DNA of 64,000 bases from Candidatus Saccharimonadota bacterium (GTDB lineage: Bacteria > Patescibacteriota > Saccharimonadia > Saccharimonadales > Saccharimonadaceae). The position numbers were made by a program, and so were the translations under genes. Location of the stretch: assembly GCA_017510925.1 (NCBI GenBank), contig JAFWLT010000001.1:1-64000 (forward strand), in the 5' to 3' direction. Under the pieces are notes generated by a model. That model did no database searches. It was given only the letters and a program-made list of their open reading frames with translations, and was not told where the DNA came from. Below are positions 34,019 through 43,685 of the stretch, piece after piece. Position 1 is the stretch's first letter. Each line of letters begins with the position of its first letter.

Positions 34019-34562
34019 ACATTCTAAACCACTCTTCAAGAAGCCCAAAAGTTAGCGCGTCCTCTTTGAGGGGCGCCTTAGCAAATTCTCGCCGAAATTC
34101 GGTAGTTTGATCAAATGGTACCCATCTTACTTCCGAAACTTCCTTGTCGTCAAAGTGAAAATCCTCTTCTTTATTAGTCCAATCTACTGCAAATACCCAA
34201 GCAAAACGATTTTTATTAAAACCTCGCTCAGTCACAAAATAAAGATCCGAGGCCGTGATTTCTGCACCAATTTCTTCTCGTGTCTCCCTAATTGCTGCTT
34301 CCACCAAACTCTCGCCAAGATTTATGTGACCACCTGCCGAAATATCATAATCCCCAGGGTAACGATCAATCTTATCCGAACGTTTTTGCCACAAAAGCTC
34401 TAAAATTCCATCAGAATTTTTGCGAAACAAAAACACTACTGCCACCCCCACTATTTCGGAAGCACCGGTTTTTTCCGGATTATTTAGAACCGAATCCCAC
34501 CCAGTGCCAACTACCGGTTCGCCATTCGGCCGATAAACTTGCCACATTTCATCTGTATGCAT
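34005..34562 (-). CDS. NUDIX hydrolase
   Basis: A 185-aa protein with the Nudix box GGHINLGESLVEAAIRETREEIG (GX5EX7REUXEEXGU), preceded by WQVYRPNGEPVVG. It resembles the Idi/YfcD-type subgroup. It cleaves a nucleoside-diphosphate-linked substrate of unknown identity. It sits between recA and recX, 6 nt after recA, so it is probably co-transcribed with them. Confidence 0.88.
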   Translation of the reverse strand: MHTDEMWQVYRPNGEPVVGTGWDSVLNNPEKTGASEIVGVAVVFLFRKNSDGILELLWQKRSDKIDRYPGDYDISAGGHINLGESLVEAAIRETREEIGAEITASDLYFVTERGFNKNRFAWVFAVDWTNKEEDFHFDDKEVSEVRWVPFDQTTEFRREFAKAPLKEDALTFGLLEEWFRMYGYL

Positions 34563-34568
34563 AAAACT

Positions 34569-35594
34569 CTAAATTCCTAATTTTTCGCGTACTTCGCCTT
34601 CAATCTTAGCCATTAATTCTGGCTTTTCGGCAAAGAGTTTCTTCACGGCTTCACGCCCCTGACCAATTGTCTCACCATTGTATTTAATAAAGGCACCGGC
34701 TTTCTCTAGTATTCCGTTAGCTACAGCAAGATCTAATACATCGCCAGTCTTAGAAATACCTTCGTTATACATAATATCAAATTCTGCTGTTCTAAATGGC
34801 GCAGCAATCTTGTTTTTTACTACCTTAATTTTGGTACGGTTACCAGATACAGAATCGCCCTCTTTGATCTGACCGATTCTACGAATATCTACACGTACTG
34901 AAGCATAGAATTTAAGTGCATTACCACCAGTGGTGGTTTCTGGATTGCCAAACATCACACCAATCTTCATACGAATCTGGTTGATAAAGATCACGGTGGC
35001 TTTAGACTTAGAGATAATACCAGTGAGTTTTCTCATAGCCTGAGACATCAAGCGTGCCTGAAGACCCATCTGGGCATCACCCATATCGCCATCAATTTCT
35101 GCTTGTGGTACGAGCGCTGCCACAGAGTCTACAACAATCAAATCCACTGCATTAGAGCGCACCAATGTCTCACAAATCTCAAGCGCTTGTTCTCCATTGT
35201 CCGGCTGAGAAATAAGCAAATTATTAGTGTCTACACCAATTTTTTTGGCATAAGCTGGATCAAGCGCGTGCTCTGCATCGATAAATGCTGCCTGCCCACC
35301 TTGCTTTTGAATCTCTGCGATCGCATGAAGTGCTAAAGTAGTTTTACCAGAAGATTCTGGCCCATAAATTTCAATAATTCTACCTTTTGGCCAACCACCA
35401 CCAAGCGCAAGATCAAGAGATAAAGACCCAGAAGGAAGTAATTGTACGTCCATTTTTGGCGTCTCGCCAAGTTTCATAATAGAACCATCACCAAATTGCT
35501 TAGTAATTTGTGCAATTGCAAGCTTTAAAGCCTCATTCTTGCCGTCATCAGATTTTTTATTTTCCACACCCTTATCAGTATCTTTTTTAGCCAT
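34569..35594 (-). CDS. recA: Recombinase RecA
   Basis: A 341-aa protein: [10 protein letters not shown], Walker [53 protein letters not shown] and [37 protein letters not shown]. It drives strand exchange and SOS or uptake recombination. A GGAG site precedes the ATG. A palindrome over the -35 may be an SOS-type operator. Confidence 0.98.
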   Translation of the reverse strand: MAKKDTDKGVENKKSDDGKNEALKLAIAQITKQFGDGSIMKLGETPKMDVQLLPSGSLSLDLALGGGWPKGRIIEIYGPESSGKTTLALHAIAEIQKQGGQAAFIDAEHALDPAYAKKIGVDTNNLLISQPDNGEQALEICETLVRSNAVDLIVVDSVAALVPQAEIDGDMGDAQMGLQARLMSQAMRKLTGIISKSKATVIFINQIRMKIGVMFGNPETTTGGNALKFYASVRVDIRRIGQIKEGDSVSGNRTKIKVVKNKIAAPFRTAEFDIMYNEGISKTGDVLDLAVANGILEKAGAFIKYNGETIGQGREAVKKLFAEKPELMAKIEGEVREKLGI

Positions 35595-35620
35595 ATTTTC
35601 TCCACTTTATAGTTATTAAT

Positions 35621-35666
35621 ATTGTAGCATAAGTTTGCCAAAATAGAAACGCACGCGTTCGTTTCT
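35621..35666 (-). promoter_or_regulatory. recA promoter with a palindromic operator candidate
   Basis: -10 TACAAT (35626-35621) with extended TGC. AGAAACG-8nt-CGTTTCT (35645-35666) is a perfect 7-bp inverted repeat at the -35. Its position suits a LexA-like repressor, though it does not match the Gram-positive GAAC-N4-GTTC box. Confidence 0.55.
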
Positions 35667-35732
35667 GCCACCCCTTGTAGCATATCGCAAATTTCAAATC
35701 AACCCCCCACCCCTAGCTTATGCTTAAAAATA

Positions 35733-35741
35733 TGCTATAAT
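35733..35741 (+). promoter_or_regulatory. Leaderless extended -10 promoter of murB
   Basis: TGCTATAAT ends 6 nt before the murB ATG. Confidence 0.7.
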
Positions 35742-35747
35742 TAAGCT

Positions 35748-36773
35748 ATGAAATCTTACGAAAATATCTTTATTTCTAGTTTAACTACTATGCGTATTGG
35801 TGGTATCGCACGCCACGTTTTAGAAATAGAAAATGATAAAGATATCCCAGAAGCTTATGATTTTGCCAGCGCCTATTGGTACCCTACCTATATTATTAGT
35901 GGTGGCGCCAACACTATCGGTAGAGACGAAGGGCTAGACGGCGTTATTCTTTTAAATCGTCTCCGTGGTTTTAGCGACAACGACGGCACTCTCACTATTA
36001 TGGCCGGCGAAAACTGGGACAACATCGTAGATTACGCTTGCGAAAAGGGCTACACCGGCATCGAAGCTCTCTCTCGCATTCCAGGCCTAGTTGGTGCAGC
36101 ACCAGCTCAAAACATCGGTGCCTATGGCCAAGATCTTTCTGGCGTTTTCAAATCTGCCACAGCCTACGACACAGCTTCTCGCAAATTTATCACCCTAGAA
36201 AAGAAAGATATGCAATTTGCTTACAGAAAAAGCATAATGAACACCACTATGAAAGGTCGTTTCTTTATCACTTCTGTCACTTTGGAGCTAAAAAAGGGAG
36301 AAATGCAACGTCCATTCTATAATTCAATGGAAAAATACATAGAAGATTACGGCTGCACCGATTTTTCGCCAAAAGGCATCAGAGAAATCGTCACCACTAT
36401 TCGTGCCGATAAACTCCCAGACCCTAAAGAGAAAGCCAGCTCCGGTTCATTCTTCAAAAATGTTTATCTAGACCCAATCGAGTCCGAAAAAGCTATGGAA
36501 AAAGGTTATCCAGTTCATCACGGCAAAGACGGCAGCAAGATTAATTCTGCCTGGTTTATCGAACAATGTGGTTTTAAAGGTCAACTACTTTATGGTATGC
36601 GCGTCAACGCCAAAGCTCCTCTCGTCCTTATCAACGAGTCTGCTGGCACTTATGCCAACCTCGCTCGCGCTCGTGGCCAAATCACCAGTACCGTTTACGA
36701 TAAATTTGGCTACTGGCTAGAACAAGAGCCAATCGAAATCATCAACACTAAAAATCGTGGAGCTAGATTATAA
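35748..36773 (+). CDS. murB: UDP-N-acetylenolpyruvoylglucosamine reductase MurB
   Basis: A 341-aa FAD enzyme, type I: TTMRIGGIARHVLEI, SGGANTIGRDEGLDGVIL, GIEALSRIPGLVGAAPAQNIGAYGQDL, SGSFFKN with the catalytic Ser, and INSAWFIEQCGFKG. It reduces enolpyruvyl-UDP-GlcNAc to UDP-MurNAc for peptidoglycan. Its stop overlaps the folD ATG (TAATG). Confidence 0.95.
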   Translation: MKSYENIFISSLTTMRIGGIARHVLEIENDKDIPEAYDFASAYWYPTYIISGGANTIGRDEGLDGVILLNRLRGFSDNDGTLTIMAGENWDNIVDYACEKGYTGIEALSRIPGLVGAAPAQNIGAYGQDLSGVFKSATAYDTASRKFITLEKKDMQFAYRKSIMNTTMKGRFFITSVTLELKKGEMQRPFYNSMEKYIEDYGCTDFSPKGIREIVTTIRADKLPDPKEKASSGSFFKNVYLDPIESEKAMEKGYPVHHGKDGSKINSAWFIEQCGFKGQLLYGMRVNAKAPLVLINESAGTYANLARARGQITSTVYDKFGYWLEQEPIEIINTKNRGARL

Positions 36774-37558
36774 TGTCAAAGACCAAAATTTTAGACGGGC
36801 GGGAACTTGCCGGTTTTATTAAAGAACGCCAGGCCAGCACCGTCAGAGGAATGGCAAAAAAGCCCACGCTTCTAATTATCCGTGATAGCGACAATCCCGT
36901 CATCACTAAATACGTTAATCTCAAAATCAAATACGGCGAAGATATCGGCGCAAATGTCATAGACTACTGCGCTAAAGATTCAAAAGATATAGAATCAAAA
37001 ATCAAAGAGGCTAATGACGATCCAAATATTAACGGCATTATCTTGCAACTCCCAATTTTAGAAAAAGAAAAAACCGACGAACTCACTAATTTAATCAACC
37101 CATCAAAAGACGTAGATGGCCTAGGCAAGAATCCTAAGTTTGAATCTGCCACTGCTACTGCTATTTTGTGGCTACTTGCTGGCTATGATATCAATCTCAA
37201 AGAAAAATCTATTGCATTAGTTGGTCGTGGCAAGCTCGTTGGTGCCCCACTCTACAAAATGTTTACAGCCTCAAACTATCACGTGGATATTTTCCACCAC
37301 GGTTCAGACTTGACAAAACTTAGAGACTATGATATAATAATTACTGCAACCGGCAAACCCGGTCTGATTCTTGATGAGTACGTAAAACCAGGTGCAATTA
37401 TTGTTGACGCTGGCACAGCATCAGAAGACGGCGTCTTAAAAGGTGATTTGTCCCCAACAGTTCGCGAAAGAAACGACCTTACCGCCATCACTCCAGAAAA
37501 AGGTGGCGTTGGCCCCCTCACCATCACCTGCCTTTTTGATCATTTGCTTCAAGCTTAA
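36773..37558 (+). CDS. folD: Methylenetetrahydrofolate dehydrogenase/cyclohydrolase FolD
   Basis: A 261-aa protein: NPVITKYVNLKIKYGEDIGANV with the catalytic Tyr/Lys pair, GIILQLPIL, INPSKDVDGLG, VGRGKLVGAPLYKMF and TPEKGGVGPLTITCLFDHLL. It interconverts 5,10-methylene- and 10-formyl-THF. Translationally coupled to murB. Confidence 0.94.
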   Translation: MSKTKILDGRELAGFIKERQASTVRGMAKKPTLLIIRDSDNPVITKYVNLKIKYGEDIGANVIDYCAKDSKDIESKIKEANDDPNINGIILQLPILEKEKTDELTNLINPSKDVDGLGKNPKFESATATAILWLLAGYDINLKEKSIALVGRGKLVGAPLYKMFTASNYHVDIFHHGSDLTKLRDYDIIITATGKPGLILDEYVKPGAIIVDAGTASEDGVLKGDLSPTVRERNDLTAITPEKGGVGPLTITCLFDHLLQA

Positions 37559-37569
37559 TTTATTTATTC

Positions 37570-40500
37570 TTAAATACCTGCGCCATCTTGGAAGGTACCA
37601 CCACCATTGTTCTGGTTTCTGGAAAGATTTTCTAGACTATCTGCGGCCCTTCTTAGATTTTCTGCCTGTTCAGTGGCCTGCTGTTGCGCAGCCACAACCC
37701 TGTCTACTTCTGCATTTTCTAATAGTGCTCGTTCATGGGTGTAATTCATAATAGCTCTATTCACGTCGGCTTGGTTAGACCAGTTGCCAGTATACCCACC
37801 AGCAATTGCTTCGAGTGTAGCTCTCTTATCTTTGTCAGACTGAATACCAGATTGGATAGTTGGGTCAGTACTACTAAGAATACTTCTTGCCATCTGAGCA
37901 TCAAACCCACCGTTCGCGGCAGCACGTTGAATTGTGCCGTTGCTCTGAGTAGCCCAGTCTTTCATCTGGGTAGCAATACCATTATTTGCTGCGTGAGCAG
38001 CCACATTCTGACGTGTACCGTTTACATAACCACCACCAGAAAGCATTTGGAACACATCCGAAGCTTTATTTTGCATTGCACCAGCAAGTGCTGAATTTTG
38101 CAACATATTGGCCTGGAGTGCATTAAATGATTTAGCCATATTATCATTAGCAAAGTTACCACCAGAGAAGACATTTTTATTAGCCATACTATTAGCTATC
38201 TGACTTACGCCACCAGGACCATGTCTAGACACAATCACGTTAGTGAGTGCATCCATTCTGTCAGTATCACCACCATCAAACGCAGTGTTCCAGTCAGTCA
38301 TCAAATCATCAAGGGATCTGCCAGCATACTCTTTCTCAGTAAGTATAGTTCTAGCAGCCTGGTCCTCAAGCCCAAGCTTTCTTTGGGTCTCGTGTGCCCT
38401 AGCCAATCTCCTAGTTTGCACAGCATCAAGTTCACCACCATTATCTTTAATTTGTTGCAATCTATCAATTGTCCTTTGAGAAGACTGTAATTGGCGATTT
38501 CTAGCAGCTTCAATTTGCCTATTCTTGAATGCTTCTGTATTTCTAGCCCCAGTCACTGCAGCATTGCCAAGATTCCTCGCTCCACCTCGCACTGTTTGAC
38601 CCATATTAGCCATTGCCCCACCAAGTTTGCCAAGTGCGCCAATTGCTTCCTTTAAGAGCATTGGCAAGAAGAAGAACCCAACAAATGGCAGCACCATTAG
38701 TACAGCCTTAGTCCCAATCCCTACATCAGAACCAGCAAAGATATCCTTTAGAATATAGCTAATTCCACTTACCACGCCACAAATCGGGAAAATAATAATT
38801 GCCGCCTTAAAGAGATTCCACCATTTTTTAAACAAGTTTTGCGTGTTTGGCAAAACAAACGCTGCGAAAGCCAGTGGCGATATTAATACGCAAAATACTA
38901 TAATAATTTCTCTTGCCCCTAACATCAAGTAAAGTATCATTATGGCCACTATCACTACTAGTACCAACACTATTGCTGCAATCAAAATTGCCACTACTAA
39001 TGGCGCGCCAAGTGTAGCTGCAATACCACCAGCCCCTACTGCAGCACCACCACCAATACCGGCTGCACTAAACAAGCCTACAACTGCGTTACTCACAAAA
39101 CCGGTATTAGCATCTACAGCGCCACCAGAAAGACCTGCACCTATCCCACCAAATATATCTCTAAGTCCTGTACCAGCTATATTAGAAAGATCAATCGCGA
39201 GCGCACAAATATAAAAACTCAAATTCACCACAATCGCCATCACTACCAACCTTGGTAGCATCTTCTTAATACCATAGTTATCAATACCAAAACCAGTGAG
39301 CTGTGAAAAGATGATAATCAACAAGAAAATCACCATTGCTACGTTTGCGAGATCTCTTACCTTAGTCCACGCTTCTTCAGTTTTTGACCCAGGCCCATAG
39401 AAATTACTTCTTACTTCTAGCATATCCTGGCTCATATTATCAATCCAGTTAGCAGTATAGGTAGTATTGTTTAGAGTCGGGCAGAGTACCCATTGCATTG
39501 CTCCAACACCAGCACCACCAGTTCCTTCGTCTACGAGATCATCACAAAAACCTTCATCTACCGTAGTAACTGATGTAGCGCCCGGCTGACCACCGTTATT
39601 GCCGTTATTATTATTGCCACCACCATTATTAGAGTTAGCATTACAAAGACCTCTATTATCAATATCATCAAAAGGTCCCATTGAATTAAGCGCGTCAACA
39701 GCACCCTGCAAAGTTACTGTTGCCGTAAAATGCAAACCGGAGTCTAGCCCGTATACATTAGCAAGCCCTTGTTGCGCACCAGTCATATTCACTTTGTAAT
39801 TTTTGTCAGTACATAAGTTTACATCTACACCCTCATAACCATTCGCACCCTCTGCCACTACTTTCGCCATAAACACATCAACGATATAGTAATAATAAAG
39901 ATCAAAAACTTCCTGCTTAGTAAATTTCAAGCTTCCATAATCGGTTAGTCCACTCACCTTGTAGCCTACACCGTTACGATCATTTAAGCCCTTGAGCATA
40001 CCAATTGATGATCCAACCCAAGTCAACTTATAGTCTGTAATTTGAGTACTACTAGCTGTTGGGTGAGTAATGGTCTGATCGATGTTTAATTGACCACCGT
40101 AGATACCGTAAGCTCGCAAAGTGGCCGGTGCAGAATCTAATTCAGCCCCATCAGAACCACTACCATAAGCAAGCCGGTTCTCAGCTCCTTCCATTAGTAC
40201 GCCGTATTCAAAATCAGCACCCTCGAGTTTCTGTATCATGATTGTCATCTGATCGCAAGTAGTAAAGTAATAAGTCTCACCACCATTCCTCGGCACATTA
40301 GCAATATCACTTGATTGTATAGACTGCAATTTGCCTGTCTCTGTTGCTACAACTGCTGGGAAAATAATTGCGTTACTTTCCCCTATCTTAGTATTATTAA
40401 GATCATAAATGGTAAATTTAGGGTTTGTTTCTCCACTTGGACAAGTGACATTACTACCAGCAATTTCATATTTTATCTGCACAGTATTACCAGAGTTTTC

Positions 40501-41004
40501 ATATACCGGTGTGGCCTCATAACCAATCCCACCTACAGTTTGTCCACCAATAGCACCAGCACCAGCAGCCGGGAGACCGTTACTGCCAACAGTAGTTCCA
40601 GCAAAAAAGCTTTTTACGACAGTAACATTTGCATTAGGCGCTTTCACGTCACTTGTGATGAAGCCATTCCTGAGGCCATCTTTATTACCCTGATTAAACC
40701 CAAACATAATTTGTTTACAATCTGTATTATTATCAGTAGCATCCGTAAGCCCATACGGCAATTTAACCGTTTCCCCACCCAAAGAATTAAGTATAAAATT
40801 TTCTTTTTCACTAGCCATAAAACTAGCCCTAAAGGCCCCACCTTTAAAACATTGATAAATGCCCTCAAATGCAGCCTTTGCTTTAATGCTCGACCCACTA
40901 CTACCTATACCTACTGCTGCCGAAGCGCTACTAGTGAGACCAAGAGAAACTCCAAAAAACAATACCAACCCCAATACAATTTTTCGCAAAATCCCCTTAC
41001 TCAT
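37570..41004 (-). CDS. VirB6/TrbL-like polytopic protein of a type IV secretion-like system
   Basis: A 1144-aa protein: signal peptide (about 1-29), a large extracytoplasmic region (about 30-560) with an Asn/Gly linker (about 470-490), a block of six to seven membrane helices (about 570-830, including a long Ala/Gly/Ile/Val segment and VFCVLISPLAFAAFVLP), then a roughly 310-aa cytoplasmic helical Gln/Ala/Asn-rich tail. The helix block resembles VirB6/TrbL channel subunits that CPR bacteria use in T4SS-like or pilus machines; this is inferred from topology. It overlaps its upstream partner by 8 nt. Confidence 0.7.
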   Translation of the reverse strand: MSKGILRKIVLGLVLFFGVSLGLTSSASAAVGIGSSGSSIKAKAAFEGIYQCFKGGAFRASFMASEKENFILNSLGGETVKLPYGLTDATDNNTDCKQIMFGFNQGNKDGLRNGFITSDVKAPNANVTVVKSFFAGTTVGSNGLPAAGAGAIGGQTVGGIGYEATPVYENSGNTVQIKYEIAGSNVTCPSGETNPKFTIYDLNNTKIGESNAIIFPAVVATETGKLQSIQSSDIANVPRNGGETYYFTTCDQMTIMIQKLEGADFEYGVLMEGAENRLAYGSGSDGAELDSAPATLRAYGIYGGQLNIDQTITHPTASSTQITDYKLTWVGSSIGMLKGLNDRNGVGYKVSGLTDYGSLKFTKQEVFDLYYYYIVDVFMAKVVAEGANGYEGVDVNLCTDKNYKVNMTGAQQGLANVYGLDSGLHFTATVTLQGAVDALNSMGPFDDIDNRGLCNANSNNGGGNNNNGNNGGQPGATSVTTVDEGFCDDLVDEGTGGAGVGAMQWVLCPTLNNTTYTANWIDNMSQDMLEVRSNFYGPGSKTEEAWTKVRDLANVAMVIFLLIIIFSQLTGFGIDNYGIKKMLPRLVVMAIVVNLSFYICALAIDLSNIAGTGLRDIFGGIGAGLSGGAVDANTGFVSNAVVGLFSAAGIGGGAAVGAGGIAATLGAPLVVAILIAAIVLVLVVIVAIMILYLMLGAREIIIVFCVLISPLAFAAFVLPNTQNLFKKWWNLFKAAIIIFPICGVVSGISYILKDIFAGSDVGIGTKAVLMVLPFVGFFFLPMLLKEAIGALGKLGGAMANMGQTVRGGARNLGNAAVTGARNTEAFKNRQIEAARNRQLQSSQRTIDRLQQIKDNGGELDAVQTRRLARAHETQRKLGLEDQAARTILTEKEYAGRSLDDLMTDWNTAFDGGDTDRMDALTNVIVSRHGPGGVSQIANSMANKNVFSGGNFANDNMAKSFNALQANMLQNSALAGAMQNKASDVFQMLSGGGYVNGTRQNVAAHAANNGIATQMKDWATQSNGTIQRAAANGGFDAQMARSILSSTDPTIQSGIQSDKDKRATLEAIAGGYTGNWSNQADVNRAIMNYTHERALLENAEVDRVVAAQQQATEQAENLRRAADSLENLSRNQNNGGGTFQDGAGI

Positions 41005-42088
41005 TTTCGACCTCCATCATCATTGGTTTCCCGTGCAACATATTATTGATATAATACACACCCCCCACAAAGTTGTCTGCTTGATCATAATAGTCTACAA
41101 CCGCGCTAGACAACGAAGCCACGTTGCTACCAATTTCCGACAAAGTATTTTTGAGCGCTTCATCATTTTTATTCGCCATACACTCCATATCAATAACATC
41201 GTTGAATACACAGCCATTGTCTTTATAAAGCTTCACTTGTGCGATCAGGGCATCAATCCACTCACCATACGTCTCTAGAAAACTTTTCGCATAGCTATTG
41301 TCGCCAAGATCATTGAAATTATAACGATTCATCAAATTTTGTTTAGCTTTAGTGTCGCCATTTTTAATTATAGCCATCATTGCTGTTGAATAGTAAACCT
41401 TATCACCAAGATCTACCACATACATAAAGTCAAATTGCTCTTTGGTAGACTTTACTAATTTATTCAAAGCATCATTTTCGCCATCTTTATATTTAGCCAC
41501 AAAATTATCCATCAAAGTTTTTGTCGTATCATAAACTTGTTTTTTCTGATCTTTATCTTCCCAAGTATTCAAGAAATAATAATTAGCCATCGCATCATAA
41601 TCGTCATTCACGTCCGTCTTTAATTCTTGGCCACTCGTTACATAGTTAATCAATTCATTAAAACTAGAACCGACGCCTCCATTTCCCCCACCTTTCCCCA
41701 TCAAAGCTACCACTGCCAAAACTACGATCAAAATTACAGCAAAAGCCAAAGCTCCGATCACCAAAAACTTTTTCTTAGACGATCTTTCTTCTCCGTCAGT
41801 TCCGGCAAGCATAATTGGCGCAGCGCTAGGAGCGACACTGTGAGTAGCACCAGAAGTATTCATCTTTCTCTTGCCAAGCAAAGAAGAAATTCTGGATCTC
41901 CCTGAATCACCAAGTGACATTGGTGTAGTTGGCGTTGCTACAGGCGTATTTACTGGCGCATCAGCAGGATCTGGACCACTTGCAATCACGCCTGGCTTTG
42001 TGCCTGGCGTACCAAGATTGCCCGTACCAATACTGCCTGGTTGCCCACCAGCATTAGACCCACTACCGTTATTGTATGACGGATTCAT
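40997..42088 (-). CDS. Membrane protein partnered with the VirB6-like gene
   Basis: A 363-aa protein from MNPSYNNGSG; upstream in-frame codons are promoter. A Gly/Pro/Thr-rich cytoplasmic part (about 1-105), one membrane helix (about 106-130), a Gly-rich linker (GKGGGNGG) and an alpha-helical extracellular domain with a Cys pair (GCVFNDVIDMEC). No family recognised; the overlap with the VirB6-like gene suggests one complex. Confidence 0.62.
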   Translation of the reverse strand: MNPSYNNGSGSNAGGQPGSIGTGNLGTPGTKPGVIASGPDPADAPVNTPVATPTTPMSLGDSGRSRISSLLGKRKMNTSGATHSVAPSAAPIMLAGTDGEERSSKKKFLVIGALAFAVILIVVLAVVALMGKGGGNGGVGSSFNELINYVTSGQELKTDVNDDYDAMANYYFLNTWEDKDQKKQVYDTTKTLMDNFVAKYKDGENDALNKLVKSTKEQFDFMYVVDLGDKVYYSTAMMAIIKNGDTKAKQNLMNRYNFNDLGDNSYAKSFLETYGEWIDALIAQVKLYKDNGCVFNDVIDMECMANKNDEALKNTLSEIGSNVASLSSAVVDYYDQADNFVGGVYYINNMLHGKPMMMEVENE

Positions 42089-42094
42089 ATTCCT

Positions 42095-42103
42095 ATTATA
42101 ACA
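42095..42103 (-). promoter_or_regulatory. Leaderless extended -10 promoter
   Basis: TGTTATAAT ends 6 nt before the ATG at 42088. Confidence 0.65.
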
Positions 42104-42138
42104 TAAGCACCAAAAAAACAAGCATAAAAACAAACACA

Positions 42139-42172
42139 AAAACAAGCCCCAATTTTACAAAAAGGGGCTTGC
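42139..42172 (-). terminator. Rho-independent terminator after the DUF11-like gene
   Basis: CAAGCCCC / GGGGCTTG stem with a 13-nt loop, followed on the minus strand by TTTTTGTG. Confidence 0.85.
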
Positions 42173-42211
42173 TTTGATCTGAGTTCTTTAAGCTTAGAAG
42201 CGGTCTAGAAC

Positions 42212-43450
42212 TTAGAATTTTCTCCGGCTAACAACAGCGTAGCTTACGATAGACACAAGACCACCAGCACCGAGGGCGCTAATAAGTACCATATCAGAAG
42301 CACCAGTTGCAACAATTTTGTTGGTGTTTGGTACTACTGGAGTATCATTACAGGTCTTAGCAACCATCACAGAAGCGTCATCTTTAGTTACTTTACCAAG
42401 AACAGTAGATGCAGCCCAGTTTACGAGTTGGTTTTTACCACAAGCGATAGATTTATCAACTACCTTAGCAGTAAAACGAACATAGGCGTTACCTTTAGTT
42501 TTGTAAGCACCAATGTTAAGACCAGTAGTAGTCAAAGTGTTTTCTGGGAGAAGAATACCATCTTTATGATTTGAGTTATAAAGATAAGTAGAGTTCTCTA
42601 CGTATTCCAAGTTATTTGGAAGTACGTCACGGATCATTACATCCTTTACTTCGTCTTGAAGTAGGTTCACATATTCAATCTGAAATTCTACTTCGTCACC
42701 AACGTTAGCTTCTACAGATTCAGCGAACTTAGCGCCAGAACCCTTGATACGCACGGTTTTGGAAACTTTAGCATTTACAGATTTGTGAACTTTAACTTGA
42801 ATGGTAGCCTCACCATCGTATTTGAAACAACCAGGGATTTCACCATTCATAGAGGTATAACCAATTAAGGTTTTACCATTGATTACGGTATCAGCCAATT
42901 TGAAGGTACCGTTTTCGTTTCTATATTGAGCAGAACCCTCTACATATTCGATGTAAAAATCATCAGAAGAGTTAAGGGTTACTTCATCAAAGTAACGAGT
43001 TGGGGTTGCTGGAGCATCAGCATCAAGATAACCAACAATGGTTTGAGACTTAGCTACGGCAGTAGGAAGAGCAAAGCTTACACCTACACCTTTAGCAACA
43101 CCATCAGTGCCTTTAGGGCTGTTATTGTGAACGTAAAGACGGATAGTATAAACTTCACCATCTTCTACGTCGATAGAGTTAGCATTGTAGACAGTAGCGT
43201 TACCATTGGTTTTTCTAGCGCCTACAAAGTTTCTTTCATCACCAATTTTGCCATCGTTGACAATGGAGTTGAAAGTAATTTTGTCACCAAGTTCACCAGC
43301 GTTGATTTGATCAAGCGTGTAAACTGGACGACCTTCCTTAGTACCAGTGTTATCGCCATAAGCGCTAACAAGACCAGCAGGAATAAGTGTAGCAGTTGCT
43401 ACAATAGCAGCAGCAGATACACTAAGAATAGATTTAGCAAATTTATTCAT
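42212..43450 (-). CDS. Surface protein with DUF11-like domain and C-terminal sorting-like tail
   Basis: A 412-aa protein: signal peptide (about 1-30, VSA|YGD), beta-rich domains, a DUF11-like part (EANVGDEVEFQIEYVNLLQD...MIRDVLPNNLEYVENSTYL, about 245-345), and a tail KIVATGAS plus a hydrophobic helix plus RRKF. The tail has the layout of a sortase signal (ATG in place of LPxTG). It is likely wall-attached or membrane-anchored. AAGAAAGGA precedes the ATG and the gene has its own promoter and terminator. Confidence 0.75.
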   Translation of the reverse strand: MNKFAKSILSVSAAAIVATATLIPAGLVSAYGDNTGTKEGRPVYTLDQINAGELGDKITFNSIVNDGKIGDERNFVGARKTNGNATVYNANSIDVEDGEVYTIRLYVHNNSPKGTDGVAKGVGVSFALPTAVAKSQTIVGYLDADAPATPTRYFDEVTLNSSDDFYIEYVEGSAQYRNENGTFKLADTVINGKTLIGYTSMNGEIPGCFKYDGEATIQVKVHKSVNAKVSKTVRIKGSGAKFAESVEANVGDEVEFQIEYVNLLQDEVKDVMIRDVLPNNLEYVENSTYLYNSNHKDGILLPENTLTTTGLNIGAYKTKGNAYVRFTAKVVDKSIACGKNQLVNWAASTVLGKVTKDDASVMVAKTCNDTPVVPNTNKIVATGASDMVLISALGAGGLVSIVSYAVVSRRKF

Positions 43451-43465
43451 AATATCCTTTCTTAA

Positions 43466-43493
43466 ATAATAGAAATTAGAGTTTTTAATTCAA
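43466..43493 (-). promoter_or_regulatory. Putative promoter of the DUF11-like gene
   Basis: TTGAAT (43493-43488), 16 bp, TATTAT (43471-43466), shortly before the AAAGGA site. Confidence 0.5.
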
Positions 43494-43547
43494 AAACAGA
43501 AAACTACTTTATTGCTAGCCGAATTGTTAAATTCCATCTAGTTTTAA

Positions 43548-43679
43548 AACAACCAAATCATCTCAAATTTCAATAGGATAGGTGAGGCCCGGCAGCTTAA
43601 AAGCTGCCAGGCGATATAAAGTACTTGAGCTTATCTCAATCGACCCAGCTCACGGGTCCCCACCGTTTTGCCTATATAT
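43548..43679. repeat. Left inverted-repeat block of accessory unit 1, with hairpin
   Basis: 26 bp at 43548-43573 (AACAACCAAATCATCTCA then AATTTCAA) is the inverse of 45580-45605 with 2 mismatches; 13 bp at 43667-43679 (TTTGCCTATATAT) is the inverse of 45553-45565. Between them is a perfect hairpin GGCAGCTT-AA-AAGCTGCC (43590-43607). No gene is seen in 43494-43685. Confidence 0.75.
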
Positions 43680-43685
43680 AAACGA

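Noticed and set aside
43541-43573. CRISPR repeat or tracrRNA-like sequence (GTTTTAAAAC next to a conserved 26-bp block)
   Set aside because: No regular repeat-spacer array and no cas gene nearby; the block is better explained as one arm of an inverted repeat around accessory unit 1.
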